NCBI GenBank assembly: GCA_037178625.1
Contig: CM074128.1
Span: 5,146,001 to 5,210,000, forward strand
DNA: 64,000 nucleotides
DNA from: Skeletonema tropicum
Lineage: Eukaryota > Bacillariophyta > Thalassiosirophyceae > Thalassiosirales > Thalassiosiraceae
Direction of reading: 5' to 3'
The position numbers were made by a program, and so were the translations under genes. This document shows, piece after piece, positions 41,391 through 51,288 of this stretch. Position 1 is the first letter of the stretch; each line of letters starts with the position of its first letter. A model generated the notes under the pieces. The model ran no database searches. It was not told where the DNA came from and saw nothing but the letters and a program-made list of their open reading frames with translations.

Positions 41391-42923
41391 ATGACCCTCA
41401 TTATTGATCTCTGTATGGTACCGTACAATCCGCGTAACTTATTATCCATGCCAAATAAAATCATCAAGATCTCCGTTGTCGAGCGTGAGGGAGAAACCAA
41501 CGAAGCGGCGGTCACTGGACGAACTTCTTCTTCCACGGTGGAGACCTCCATCCCCCCTGCTGCCATGGACGCAGCAGCCGGCGATTCTGCATCATCATCG
41601 ACTGAGACAGTAAAGGCGAAAAGAGAAATGACCGCAAAGAGGAGGCGGCCGCTCGCAGAGGACGAAGGCGATGACATCTTGCCCAAGAAAAACAGCTCTC
41701 GGATGACTCATATTGCAAGCAAGGAGTGGGACGAGGAGACGTCGTCCTCAACTGCCTCGACAAGTGACGAGGAAGAATTCATTCCGCAAAAAGAAGAAGG
41801 GCACCCGACTCATCAACATCACGGCCGCTGCTGGAACTCGTGGTCAATGCCGAATTATGTCACAGCATATCCTCGCTTTGCCGACCACCACGGTCACAAC
41901 GCCTATCGGGACTTCGCCACCTACATTGAGGAGGGCGGCACAATTGATGTGCCTACTATAAGTAGCATCGGATCGTCCGATCAGCATGACTGTAACTGCA
42001 ACTTTCCTGCCAATCTACACGCCATGCTGTCAAATGACCAATATTCCCACATCATCTCATGGATGCCCCACGGCCGCGCATGGAAAGTCAGTGACAGGAA
42101 ACTCTTTGGGCTCGTACAGGAGGCCACACTGGGTATGGTCGATTACCCATCCTTCGTGAGACAAGTGAGTGAATGGGGATTCAAAATGATGCATCGATCG
42201 GGACCGGACTATGGATGTTACTATCATGAGTGTTTCCTCAGGGGACATCCGCAGCTTACGGCTTTGATGAAGAAGATGGAGGAGCCGGACTTTTATTCCA
42301 TGGCCCCATCAGCATCGGGAGAGAGTAATACTCTTAATGACAACATGTCCAAGGAGGACACGGAACGAGTCCTCTTTTTGGCCAATGTTGCCCTGGAGTA
42401 TGACCAAAAAGAATCATCCTCTTATTCGGGTCAATGTCAACCTAATGACGAAATGACAATGACCGCAAAAACATCTACTGCTTTCAAAGAAGATCCATCA
42501 CGAAACAAGACGAACAAGAACAAGCCGTGGAGCAAGAAGAAGAAGAAGAAATCCCATCATCATCATCATCATCCAACTTCACAGGAAACAACAACAGTGG
42601 CACCACCACCCGAGCTAGATGATCTTCCACCCCAAAGCGAAGATGACCCATTAATCATCACAACTCGTCTAAACGCCCTAATGGAACGGACACACTTGAC
42701 TCAAACGCAACTCGAGACATATGATAAGCAAAATGGCCTACCGAGATCACATGCACAGACCATGTTGCGAAGTAGTCGAAGTCGGTCGCAGTTCCAAGAG
42801 GTGTTGAAGAATCAGAAATTGAGAAAGATGGGGATGGTGGGGGAGAATAATATTAATATTATGGGGCAATGTGAAGCAGCAGCAGTAGCATGTTGGGAGG
42901 GAGAGTGTGAAAGAGAGGTATGA
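41391..42923 (+). CDS. Heat-shock-factor type transcription factor
   Basis: 510 aa from the first ATG; a later in-frame Met at 41448 (MPNKIIKI) could also be the start. Residues about 1-200 are acidic/Ser-rich with a KAKREMTAKRRRPL basic patch (possible nuclear signal). The DNA-binding domain is at about 204-296: NFPANLHAMLSNDQYSHIIS, WMPHGRAWKV, then YPSFVRQVSEWGFKMMHRSG and YYHECFLRGHPQLTALM, in the order of the HSF winged helix. The recognition helix has SFVRQVSEWGF where most HSFs have SFVRQLNMYGF, usual for diatom HSFs apart from the Ser. A Lys run followed by six His (around 375-390) and a charged C-terminus follow. No clear heptad oligomerisation region was seen. It would bind DNA in the nucleus and regulate transcription. 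It sits alone between two inverted kinase copies. Confidence 0.9.
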   Translation: MTLIIDLCMVPYNPRNLLSMPNKIIKISVVEREGETNEAAVTGRTSSSTVETSIPPAAMDAAAGDSASSSTETVKAKREMTAKRRRPLAEDEGDDILPKKNSSRMTHIASKEWDEETSSSTASTSDEEEFIPQKEEGHPTHQHHGRCWNSWSMPNYVTAYPRFADHHGHNAYRDFATYIEEGGTIDVPTISSIGSSDQHDCNCNFPANLHAMLSNDQYSHIISWMPHGRAWKVSDRKLFGLVQEATLGMVDYPSFVRQVSEWGFKMMHRSGPDYGCYYHECFLRGHPQLTALMKKMEEPDFYSMAPSASGESNTLNDNMSKEDTERVLFLANVALEYDQKESSSYSGQCQPNDEMTMTAKTSTAFKEDPSRNKTNKNKPWSKKKKKKSHHHHHHPTSQETTTVAPPPELDDLPPQSEDDPLIITTRLNALMERTHLTQTQLETYDKQNGLPRSHAQTMLRSSRSRSQFQEVLKNQKLRKMGMVGENNINIMGQCEAAAVACWEGECEREV

Positions 42924-43147
42924 CTACGACGGTGACGGAACGAAGATGTATGACACCGAGACATCATCATAAGTAGTACGCTCGTTGGATATGCGGAGAG
43001 GGGTGTAAAGCTAAAACGAAGGGTAACAAGCTATAACAACTCCGGAGTTAGGGTCATAAATTCCATCGCTTTGAACACTTCCCTCCTCTAGAGAGAGCAG
43101 AACGGGAGGAGGGCTCCTTCAGTAATCAAATGCACTAGTCAGACTGG
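42924..43147. other. 3' flank of HSF gene
   Basis: Nothing supported beyond a short inverted repeat CTCCTCTAGAGAGAG near 43084. Confidence 0.4.
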
Positions 43148-44376
43148 CGGGTGTCTTCACTGCTATTTGCTCTGGTTTGGTCCAGTTTTGCTGCTGCGCC
43201 CCTGCCAACTCCCTGTCAATCTCTTTTGGGTTAATCATCCAACCAAATGCACTCAAACCAGCATCGAATGTCTCTAGAGATAGTTTTGAAGTGTCTGGCC
43301 AAACGCAAACGGGCTCTCGAAAACAGGTTTCCGTCTTGCATCTAGATCTAGATCTAGCTCTCTAGAGGATGGAGGCTAGCTACCAACACCAACAAAGCTG
43401 CCTACGCCATGATTCAGAAGCGCTCTCTAAAACTTGCAATATTCACAGGTTGGAAAGAGAAAGTTGAATCGCTATGTGTCTCTTTACTTTATTGCTAACT
43501 GTGTTTTACCCCGATTGAGTGTTTTAACCCGCTACCGCTACCCAGAAGGACTCTCCACTCGCCTCCTTTCTCTCTTTCTCTCGAAGTAAACAATCTTCAA
43601 AAGAGCTGTCCAGACTGTGTCTGTGTATACTCTGTTCCCACTTCTCTCCTTCTTCACGTAAACATTCTTCATAAGAGATATTGTCAGCAACCTCTGACGA
43701 ATGAGGTATATATTTCTTTTGCTCCTGGGTCGAAACAGTTGACTTGTCAAAGTTTGACTTGTCAGAGTTTGACTTGTCAGAGTTGAATGACGACCGAAAT
43801 TTTTGCAAGCCACTCTTGCTCTTGGATGACAGACGACGAAGGAAGTTCTCGCTGCCTTGTTTCTAATTTGATCTCAAGATACTATTGTTCTCAATATTAC
43901 TCTGGTAATCCTCTACTCCCTTGGAAGTGCATCATTGAGAACCTTACATAGCTCACTCATCACAGGACGGGCCCAAAGATCTCTTGATAAGCCACTCTTG
44001 AACTTGAAGATGTCTTGAACTTGAATTGGTTGAGGCCATCTTCGTTTGATAGCAAGGGTCTCGGTATCAAATGTCGATAAGGCCCTTTCAAGTTCTTTTC
44101 TCTGCTTGTACTTGGCAAATGGCTTCTTCAGATTCATGATCTCCCATAAAACGACAGATAATGAATATACATCGGCCTTGAAATTATAAGGTTGATGAGA
44201 GAGAGCCTTCAGGTGAAGTAAATCTTGTAGTTCCCGTGTCACTCATCTCATGTATGTACGTCCTCGGAGGCATCTCCATGCTGAGGCATGAACCTAGCCA
44301 GGCCGAAATCGAACAACTTGAGGTTTCCCTCTCTGTCTCTGTCGAATCCAACATTGTTTGGCTTGAGATCCCAAAA
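43148..44376 (-). repeat. Inverted-repeat right arm (kinase 3' half and flank)
   Basis: Reverse complement of 39468-40632. Near the outer end at 44376 the homology stops abruptly at GATCTCAAGCC, inside the catalytic loop codons of the kinase. It carries extra bases around 43230-43360 (for example repeated AGATCTAGATCTAG) compared with the left arm. Confidence 0.9.
43524..44376 (-). pseudogene. Protein kinase, 5'-truncated copy (minus strand)
   Basis: Minus-strand reading starts at DLKPNNVGFD and proceeds FDFGLARFMPQHGDA, ALSHQPYNFKADVYSLSVVL, WEIMNLKKPFAKYKQRKE, DLWARPVMSELCKVLND, then the Lys/Ser tail (KFRSSFNSDKSNSDKS, KWEQSIHRHSLDSSFED). The N-lobe and catalytic Asp segment upstream are missing; stops occur near 44245 and a break near 43915. 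In the C-lobe this copy reads SLSVVLWEIM cleanly where the plus-strand copy is disrupted, so the two copies decayed independently. Confidence 0.85.
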
Positions 44377-44835
44377 GTAAGTAGATATTTCTTATGTAAA
44401 TGTGGAAAAGAACCCGCTCTGAGTTGCAAATGCGGGACAGAGCGATGACGAGCAAGATGATCCAAGGTCCAGTCTTTGACTTGATGAGATGAGGTGAGCG
44501 AGGACAAGGAGAAATGCTACAATAGTAGGGACGAAGCTTGATTTGAGTTTGAGGTTAGGTCAGCAGAGGAGCGCTACTGGCAGGAAGAAATTGTTACCGC
44601 CGCGGTAAGTCAGAAGTGTCAACTACTGTCTTATTGGTATTGGATAATTCTCATTTTCTTATTTCGAAGAAAAAAGGTACATTCAAATTATTCAAAAACA
44701 GGGACGGACCAAAACGCCAACAAGCATCATGATCTATCATGATTACTTACTTACATGATGTGTCAATAGCTTGCTGCTGTATCTTCTATGTACCAATACG
44801 TCTGTTACCAAAATTTGTACTAAATAGCTGAGGCA
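44377..44835. other. Junction and upstream region of sulfatase remnant
   Basis: No gene. The last ~100 bp resemble the upstream region of the sulfatase genes at 50731 and 53417 (shared TACGTCTGTTACCAAA block). Confidence 0.45.
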
Positions 44836-45483
44836 ATGGGCGGTCCTACTGCCTTCAACGCGGCCATAATTTTCCTTTTCATCCTTTTACTTATATTTTG
44901 ACTGTTCCAGCGAGCAGCAGCGGTGAAGGCAAAAGCCACAACAATAGACAGCCAAATATTGTAATTCTCTTTGCCGACAATCTCGCCTACGACGATGTCG
45001 GCACCTTCCAGACCAAGAGCAGCAGCAACAACAACAAATCACGATCACGCACAAAACGAACAGATGCACTAGCCACTCAAGGTCTCAAACTTCTCCACTG
45101 GAACTCACCCGCAGTGTTATGCTCGGCAAGTCGAGCAGCCTTACTAACAGGAAAATATCCCGTACGAACAGGCGTCTATCCCCGTGTCTTTGAACCAGAT
45201 GCTCAGCACGGTCTACTCGCCAATGAAACTACACTATGACTATGAGACTTGTTCAATGATCCTGCTGAAGCTTATCCACTCGATTCAGATGAACATGCTG
45301 ATTTGATTAGCCGCGCAATACACTTCATGTCTGAGCACAAGGCTTCTGTGGAATGGACATGGACTACACCTACACCTACACCGCTTGTTAGCAAGAGCAA
45401 GAGATCCAAAGTACTTGCCAGCGCAAATGTTGAGGTTGAGAATGGTTGTCGTACTAGTCCACCACCATTGGATGGACTATAGT
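44836..45483 (+). pseudogene. Sulfatase, internally deleted copy
   Basis: Starts as MGGPTAFNAAIIFLFIL, the signal peptide of the family, but a stop and frameshift follow at about 44895. It resumes as VPASSSGEGKSHNNRQPNIV, the sulfatase N-terminus, through the active-site region CSASRAALLTGKYPVRTG to NETTL. There it jumps straight to the C-terminal LFNDPAEAYPLDSDEHADLI and ends in CRTSPPPLDGL. Compared with the full gene at 48887-50731, about 410 codons are missing, including GKWHLG and the metal-binding TSDNG motif. It cannot encode an active enzyme. Confidence 0.9.
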
Positions 45484-45899
45484 ATTGATCAAGCTGAGGA
45501 GATGTAGAGAACTGTTTTCAGGAGAGTAAGCGGTTCATAAATACTTATGGGCTGTGTGCAAGAAAAACGGACATGTCGATTGTTTACCTCCATAGTCGCG
45601 ATCGGCGATCACACCGGTGATTTTTGTTCCTGTTAGAAAGAAGGAGGGAAATAAAGGAAAGGGAATTTCTAAGTTCTTAAAGACTTTTGTTCTTGGATTC
45701 CTTTTACTCTCTTTGATTGACAGTTACTCCTAAGTCGCGTACAACAGCCCCCGCGACTACATACCGAGTTGCTACGTTGACGCTTCAGTCTCCTCTAGAG
45801 ATAACACTACTTATATTGTAGCTTCAATAACAACAAACACATACACATCAATCAATCTCTAGGTCATCGGTGCCCTCACCCTCAGTGGTATACTACGAG
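45484..45899. other. Intergenic upstream of Ser/Gln-rich gene 2
   Basis: No gene is supported. Palindromic GTCGCGATCGGCGATCACACC sequence near 45594-45614 (CGCGATCGGCGATC) is the only structure seen. Confidence 0.4.
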
Positions 45900-46751
45900 A
45901 TGCAACTTCAGCACAGACAAGACAGCAAAAGGGGGGAAAGCTTAAACCCCAATGGGAATAAGGGAAGAGGAACATCAACGCCCACGCAATCGCAGCTGCA
46001 TCAGCACTCGCCAGTAGCGGCTTTGCGGGAGTTGATACAACGAATGCACCGCAGCAGTAGCTGTGGCAGCAGCGAAGGCACAGACGTCAAACGAACACAG
46101 AAACAATTCTGCTGCGGCAACTCCAACAGACCCAAACGTGAAGCTGTAGCAGAACGTGATGTTCAACCCTTCCGACGTTTGAATACATTAGATGCTAGTG
46201 GTGGTAGTAGTAGTAGTAGGTATCGTTGGCATTTGTCACGTTGTGTGAACAGATCCCACCCTCCAAAAAGAAGCAAGAGCAAGGGTATCAATTTGAACAA
46301 TCTTCAACCTCCACAACCACAACGAATGTCTCAGAGTACTCAATCATCTGAATCAGAATCTGATGTAGATGCAGATGTATCATTTCAGCGACCGTCACCA
46401 AGTCCAAGTAATCAAGGAAGAAGTGAGGAAGATGAAGCGACGTCTCAGCTACGAAAAATGTGCAGGGATATCATTCAATCTGCTGAACAAGGCACGTCAC
46501 CACCTCCGAGAGCCCAGATCAAGAAGGTCATAGCAGAGTATCACTGTAGCCAAAACAACCCTATCAGTCCGAGAGACCCTAACTTCACTGAGATCCCCCC
46601 TGAATTCTCGCAGATACTTTCATACGGCATTGCTCGCTCGCAAACTCAAACTGTTCAGCAATCGACTGTCGATCCGAATAATGAACTTACACGACGAAGT
46701 AGATTCGCTGAATCATACGCAACAAAGAAGATTCTTGGAGATCAAAAATGA
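45900..46751 (+). CDS. Basic Ser/Gln/Pro-rich protein, local family, member 2
   Basis: 283 aa. The frame is open further upstream, but the first ATG is at 45900. It aligns with the 28422-27433 gene along its length: VAALRELIQRMHRSSS, NLNDLQPP-type NLNNLQPPQPQRMSQSTQSS, FQRPSPSPSNQGRSEEDEAT, and a nearly unchanged C-terminal ~105 residues (LRKMCRDIIQSAEQG, NFTEIPPEFSQILSYGIARS, TRRSRFAESYATKKILGDQ). Differences concentrate in the N-terminal half, while the C-terminus shows mainly conservative changes (HLSHNN against HCSQNN), so both copies appear to be under constraint. The copies are on opposite strands and 17.5 kb apart. Function unknown; possibly nuclear from the basic patches, an inference only. 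Confidence 0.75.
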   Translation: MQLQHRQDSKRGESLNPNGNKGRGTSTPTQSQLHQHSPVAALRELIQRMHRSSSCGSSEGTDVKRTQKQFCCGNSNRPKREAVAERDVQPFRRLNTLDASGGSSSSRYRWHLSRCVNRSHPPKRSKSKGINLNNLQPPQPQRMSQSTQSSESESDVDADVSFQRPSPSPSNQGRSEEDEATSQLRKMCRDIIQSAEQGTSPPPRAQIKKVIAEYHCSQNNPISPRDPNFTEIPPEFSQILSYGIARSQTQTVQQSTVDPNNELTRRSRFAESYATKKILGDQK

Positions 46752-47139
46752 AGAAACAAATCAACGAGTCTCAACTAGATATATGAAACCGTTACCAATA
46801 CTAATTATCTAAAATCAAGCATGAAAGTGTTATTATTCTATTCTCGACCTGAACGTTTTCAGGTCCACTGGACATGAGTGAGATGATGGTCATAAAATGA
46901 TATTATGTAAAGTCACATCGTGTATACAATACTGATTCCTCTATTGTAATTATGACTCCGAGAAGCTGCTTTTCCCTTCTCGTGACCCCGAGAAGCTGCT
47001 TTTCCGGATTTTCCCTTCTCATCATATCAGAATCACGACCATCACACATCAAATAATCTCAAATCAATCATCAATCATCACTGACGTCTGACGTGTGTTG
47101 GTTTGTCGCCTTGAACAACCGATCCTTGCCTTGTTGTTC
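46752..47139 (+). promoter_or_regulatory. Upstream region of N2227 gene with 30-bp direct repeat
   Basis: CCGAGAAGCTGCTTTTCC occurs at 46958-46975 and again at 46988-47005, each followed by TTCTC that can pair with GAGAA. It lies 130-180 bp before the probable start codon. Its role is unknown. Confidence 0.5.
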
Positions 47140-48861
47140 ATGGTACTCATCTCCGCAGCCAGTAGCGTTGCTATCTCTCACCTAACCAAGCAAGCAAGTA
47201 TGACGCAACGACGAGCAAAGGCAGCTCGGCAGAATCAATATCTGCGACTAGCATCTCTCCTAGCTGCACCAATAATAATACTTTCATCCAGAAGAAGTGA
47301 TTCATCATCATTTCGTAGTTTTGCGAATGCATTTCAAATTCAAGCATCAGTGAGCGTACCTCAACAACACCTATCCACCACTACTGATGAAGATATCCAC
47401 AAAATAGAAACGCTGGTGAGGGAGAAATTGCATCGCATAGCGACAGGCTATCAACAAATACACGGCGAAAAGATGCGACGAACATTTGATGTGGAGTTGG
47501 AACTTTGTCAGAAAATTGAAAAGTGCTTCATGGGCAGCGATGGCCATGCCGCTATGATCGGAGATGGAAGTGTTGCTCCGACTAATAATCATTTATTATT
47601 ATCTGCCAAGTTGATGGAGAAGAGGCATCGTTTGGAGGAATGTCTGGCTGTGAATGATCGTGTGGTTCGTCAATTATTATTGTCGACTGATTTTAAAGGG
47701 GGGCAATCTTCAACATCATCATCTCCGCCATCATCATTATTCGACCATGTAGATTTCATCCCATCCGCATTAGCAGGAGGGAGCACCGGCGACTACGACG
47801 ATTTGGGCCAACTCATGGGCAATGGCGGTCTGATCGGGGGGGGAGAAACCAACAAGGAGACGGATGGTTATGATACAGCACTTCAAGTGATTCATCACAC
47901 TGCACGAGATTGGACATTGGGTGCTGCTCCGTGTCGCGAGGATACGATCATGTGGATTGTTCGTTCCATTGTACAATATTATTATACTTATACACGACAT
48001 CCTGGCAGTCATCTTCGTGTTCTTATTCCGGGGGCAGGGTTGGGCCGTTTGGCGTATGAAATATCTACTTGCAGAGACTTGATTGAAAAGGGAGTGCAGC
48101 CTCTTGTCGAGGCAAATGATAGTTCCGTCACGATGATATTTGCTGCACAAAACGTACTCAAAATGCTTCAACAGCAGCAGCAAGAGCAGCAGCAACAGCA
48201 AGAGGAAATCAAGCAACTGTTACAGTCAGATATATATCCATTCTTATCGGATCCACAAGTCAATGAAATCGATGCCAGGAAACGATTTGAAATGGAGGTA
48301 TTCCCCGATCAACATGCTATCAACTCCTACAAACACTACCATGATCTAACAGGGACACATCCCAATCTATCCTTCACAATAGGTGACTTTGTATCAACCT
48401 ACTCACAACAATCGAAGCAAAACCAGTACGATGTCGTTGCAACTTCCTACTTTATTGATACTGCCACCAACATTTACGAATACATTTACATAATGAAGCA
48501 TATGCTCGATAGGAATGGGATATGGGTCAACTGTGGTCCAGTCCAATGGCATCCCTGTGCCCTTTTACGTCCCACAGTGGAACAATTGAAAGATATGTTA
48601 CAAGTAGCAGGGTTTGAATTGATATCGTGGAGTATTGCCGATGAATTAGTTGCGTATCGTCACCCCGATGATGTGGGTGGTAAGATGGGGACGGAAGAAG
48701 CGAGGTATACACGATCGGAGGCGTACCGACCACTTCGATTTGTTGCGAGATTACTAGATGATGATGGCAATAGTGATGACGAAGGCGATCTTTCCCTCAA
48801 GATTCAATACTCTGAATTTCTCAATCAAGTTGCAAATGGAAAGATAGAGGTAAACCAATAA
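47140..48861 (+). CDS. N2227-family methyltransferase (carnosine N-methyltransferase-like)
   Basis: 573 aa from ATG at 47140; the open frame before it has only a GTG. The N-terminus is hydrophobic then basic (MVLISAASSVAISHL, later LASLLAAPIIILSSR), possibly a membrane or organelle signal. Residues about 100-280 carry the N2227 lead-in (VREKLHRIATGYQQI, ARDWTLGAAPCREDT, MWIVRSIVQYYYTYT). The SAM-binding motif is RVLIPGAGLGRLAYE at about 293. Further on come the post-motif VEANDSSVTM, a polyglutamine stretch, NQYDVVATSYFIDTATNIYE, and VNCGPVQWHPCALLRPTVEQ. These match the family that in animals methylates carnosine to anserine; the natural substrate in this organism is unknown. It ends 25 bp before the 3' end of the convergent sulfatase gene. 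Confidence 0.9.
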   Translation: MVLISAASSVAISHLTKQASMTQRRAKAARQNQYLRLASLLAAPIIILSSRRSDSSSFRSFANAFQIQASVSVPQQHLSTTTDEDIHKIETLVREKLHRIATGYQQIHGEKMRRTFDVELELCQKIEKCFMGSDGHAAMIGDGSVAPTNNHLLLSAKLMEKRHRLEECLAVNDRVVRQLLLSTDFKGGQSSTSSSPPSSLFDHVDFIPSALAGGSTGDYDDLGQLMGNGGLIGGGETNKETDGYDTALQVIHHTARDWTLGAAPCREDTIMWIVRSIVQYYYTYTRHPGSHLRVLIPGAGLGRLAYEISTCRDLIEKGVQPLVEANDSSVTMIFAAQNVLKMLQQQQQEQQQQQEEIKQLLQSDIYPFLSDPQVNEIDARKRFEMEVFPDQHAINSYKHYHDLTGTHPNLSFTIGDFVSTYSQQSKQNQYDVVATSYFIDTATNIYEYIYIMKHMLDRNGIWVNCGPVQWHPCALLRPTVEQLKDMLQVAGFELISWSIADELVAYRHPDDVGGKMGTEEARYTRSEAYRPLRFVARLLDDDGNSDDEGDLSLKIQYSEFLNQVANGKIEVNQ

Positions 48862-48886
48862 TTTGAGATAATAATAAATAATTATT

Positions 48887-50731
48887 TTAGTTCGACCTCG
48901 TGTCAGCTAGATCAATACTACTACTACCTCCATCCAATGGTGGTGGACTAGTACGACAACCACTCTCAACATTTGCGCATGGCAAGTACTTTGGATCTCT
49001 TGCCAATGTAAGCGGTGTTGTCCATTCCACAGAAGCCTTGTGCTCCGACACGAGGTGTATTGCGTGGCTAATCAAATCAGCATGTTCATCTGAATCGAGT
49101 GGATAAGCTTCAGCAGGATCATTCAACACGTCGAATATTAGCGGAGGGTCGTGATAGACTTCCTCATCAGCATTGTAATGAGAGCTCTTTGTCCAAAACC
49201 AAAGTTTGTACCACCCAATCTTCATTGCGACGACGTCAAATCTACCAAAGGGTGCTGGCAATGGCCCAGTCTTGAATCCATCGCGCCAAAAGAATATTGC
49301 TCTTTCACTTTTCATTGTTGTTGTTGTTCTTCTTCTTGTATCATCTTGATATTCTTCTCCATTAAGCAATGATTGCGGCGGCGACGACGCTGCATGCCCA
49401 AGAAAGATATCCGTGACATCAATTCCATCTACTTCGCTACCATTTGGAATTTCTTTCCCAATAATGCTCAACACGGTTGGCAGAACATCTAAAGTAGATA
49501 CCATCTCTGAAGAAGTCTCTCCTTCAGGTATACCGCCACCCTTCCATCGTACGATAGCTGGCATACGCACATTTGCCTCCCAGGCTGATCCCAATCCACT
49601 ATCTTCTCCACAGGGCACTCCCATGACTTCATAATTAGTTCCAGGATAAACACATCGACGTTTCTTTCCAGGAAGAGGTGATGGCTTGTATTCAGACGGG
49701 CAGGCAGTACAATCATTATCGACATTTTCCTTCAGCCACGTTCCCTGAAATGGACCCTTTGATCCTGCACAACTTTGCTCTGCAGTCCACGGTCCATTAT
49801 CACTTGTAAATATTACCAACGTGTCATCACCCACTCCAGCTTCGTCCAATGCATCAATAACTTGACCTAAAATCCAATCCATTTCTTCCACAGCATCTCC
49901 ATAGTCAGCTGTGAATTTACCATCTCTACTAAAATGAGTTGAAGACCATTGACACTCTGCAAATCGAGGTGCACATAGCTGATGCACATGAGAAAAGGCC
50001 ATGTACAAAAAGAATGGTTGTTGTTGTTGCTTATCATCCGATGTAGAAGATGCATGCTCGAATATAAACTTCTTTGCCTCTTCCACATACCGTGGTGCCA
50101 AATTCCTCAAATCGACCGGCTGTTCCACAATCTCTCGACCATCAAATAACGGAAGCCACAAGGTACCATTCGGATCACGTTCTTGTCCACAAACATGCCC
50201 ATCGAGACTCCCCCCTGACATGTGATATGGAATACCAAACCATTCATCAAATCCCCGATCAATTGGTAGATATCCCGGCCTCGATCCAAGATGCCACTTG
50301 CCAACTAATTTCGTCGCATATCCCTCCTGTTGCAGATAATCGGCGAGTGTAGTTTCATTGGCGAGTAGGCCGTGCCGAGCATCTGGTTCAAAGACGCGGG
50401 GATAGACGCCTGTTCGTACGGGATATTTTCCTGTTAGTAAGGCTGCTCGACTTGCCGAGCATAACACTGCGGGTGAGTTCCAGTGGAGAAGTTTGAGGCC
50501 TTGAGTGGCTAGTGCATCTGTTCGTGGTGTGCGTGATCGTGATTTGTTGTTGCTACTGCTCTTGGTCTGGAAGGTGCCGACATCGTCGTAGGCCAGGTTG
50601 TCGGCAAAGAGAATTACAATATTTGGCTGTCTACTTTTGTGGCTTTTGCCTTCACCGCTGCTGCTCGCTGGCACAGTCAGTATCAGGATGAAAAGGAAAA
50701 TTATGGCCGCTTTGAAGGCAATAGGACCCAT
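48887..50731 (-). CDS. Secreted sulfatase (arylsulfatase-like), full-length copy
   Basis: 614 aa if translation starts at MGPIAFKAAIIFLFILILTV, which is a good signal peptide; an in-frame Met 22 codons upstream (50797) would bury it. The mature part begins RQPNIVILFADNLAYDDVG, with the Asp pair of the metal site. The active site CSASRAALLTG has the Cys (about residue 91) that becomes formylglycine; this family has CxPSR or CxASR. Later come LVGKWHLGS, a His-containing AFSHVHQ, and FTSDNGPW, which completes metal binding. DPxSxxYxL-like FDVLNDPAEAYPLDS ends the C-terminal part. It would hydrolyse sulfate esters outside the cell or in an acidic compartment; sulfated polysaccharides are a plausible but unproven substrate. 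All key residues are present, unlike the copies at 44836 and 53417. It diverges from the zinc-knuckle gene at 51289. Confidence 0.9.
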   Translation of the reverse strand: MGPIAFKAAIIFLFILILTVPASSSGEGKSHKSRQPNIVILFADNLAYDDVGTFQTKSSSNNKSRSRTPRTDALATQGLKLLHWNSPAVLCSASRAALLTGKYPVRTGVYPRVFEPDARHGLLANETTLADYLQQEGYATKLVGKWHLGSRPGYLPIDRGFDEWFGIPYHMSGGSLDGHVCGQERDPNGTLWLPLFDGREIVEQPVDLRNLAPRYVEEAKKFIFEHASSTSDDKQQQQPFFLYMAFSHVHQLCAPRFAECQWSSTHFSRDGKFTADYGDAVEEMDWILGQVIDALDEAGVGDDTLVIFTSDNGPWTAEQSCAGSKGPFQGTWLKENVDNDCTACPSEYKPSPLPGKKRRCVYPGTNYEVMGVPCGEDSGLGSAWEANVRMPAIVRWKGGGIPEGETSSEMVSTLDVLPTVLSIIGKEIPNGSEVDGIDVTDIFLGHAASSPPQSLLNGEEYQDDTRRRTTTTMKSERAIFFWRDGFKTGPLPAPFGRFDVVAMKIGWYKLWFWTKSSHYNADEEVYHDPPLIFDVLNDPAEAYPLDSDEHADLISHAIHLVSEHKASVEWTTPLTLARDPKYLPCANVESGCRTSPPPLDGGSSSIDLADTRSN

Positions 50732-51288
50732 AGCTGAAAAGTTTGGTAACAGACGTATCTGCCCTAGGCGTGTATAAAGACTCCAATTGTTGGTCAATGA
50801 TGTCTAGAGGTAGCTTAATGCAGCATTCACCTAATTTCCAAGTGATATCATAGATCATAGTAGCAAGGCGATTGACACAACACAACATAACAGCCATAAT
50901 GATGATCTTGTGTGTGGCGTTTTAGGTCCTTTCCTGTTTTTGAATATTTTGAATGGGTTTGAATGTAACTTTTTTCTTTCAAACAAGAAACTAAGATGAG
51001 AATCCTCCAGATAAGAGTCAAAAGATAGGAAGAAATAAGCCCCACCCCTTGGCCCCACCCAAAGCAAACCTCCAGAGCGTGTTCATCCTCCACACAAGAG
51101 TCAAAAAATGCTTTACACAAACTTGCAGAGCGTAAAAAGACTAAATACAAACCTGTAGAGCGTGATTTCGTACTGCATGTGATAGGGAAGTGATACTCAT
51201 CTGCTCAACTTCTCATGAACACGCGGGCACAAACCCAGACCCAGATAGATACCATTTACATAACCATCATCATCATCAGTCGACAACG
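50732..51288. promoter_or_regulatory. Divergent intergenic region, sulfatase and zinc-knuckle gene A
   Basis: Bases 50732-50990 match 53418-53690 (duplicate unit), for example GGAGTCTTxATACACGCCTA read on minus, and TTTGAATATTTTGAATGGGT. Bases 50990-51250 match parts of 55110-55530 (ATGAGAA.C.TCCAGATAAGAG, AACTTCTCATGAACACGC). Confidence 0.7.

Noticed and set aside
47095..47139. Upstream extension of the N2227 protein
   Set aside because: Begins with GTG, not used as a nuclear start; the first ATG at 47140 is preferred.
50732..50797. Upstream Met for the sulfatase at 50797
   Set aside because: It would place 22 polar residues before a clear signal peptide that starts at 50731.
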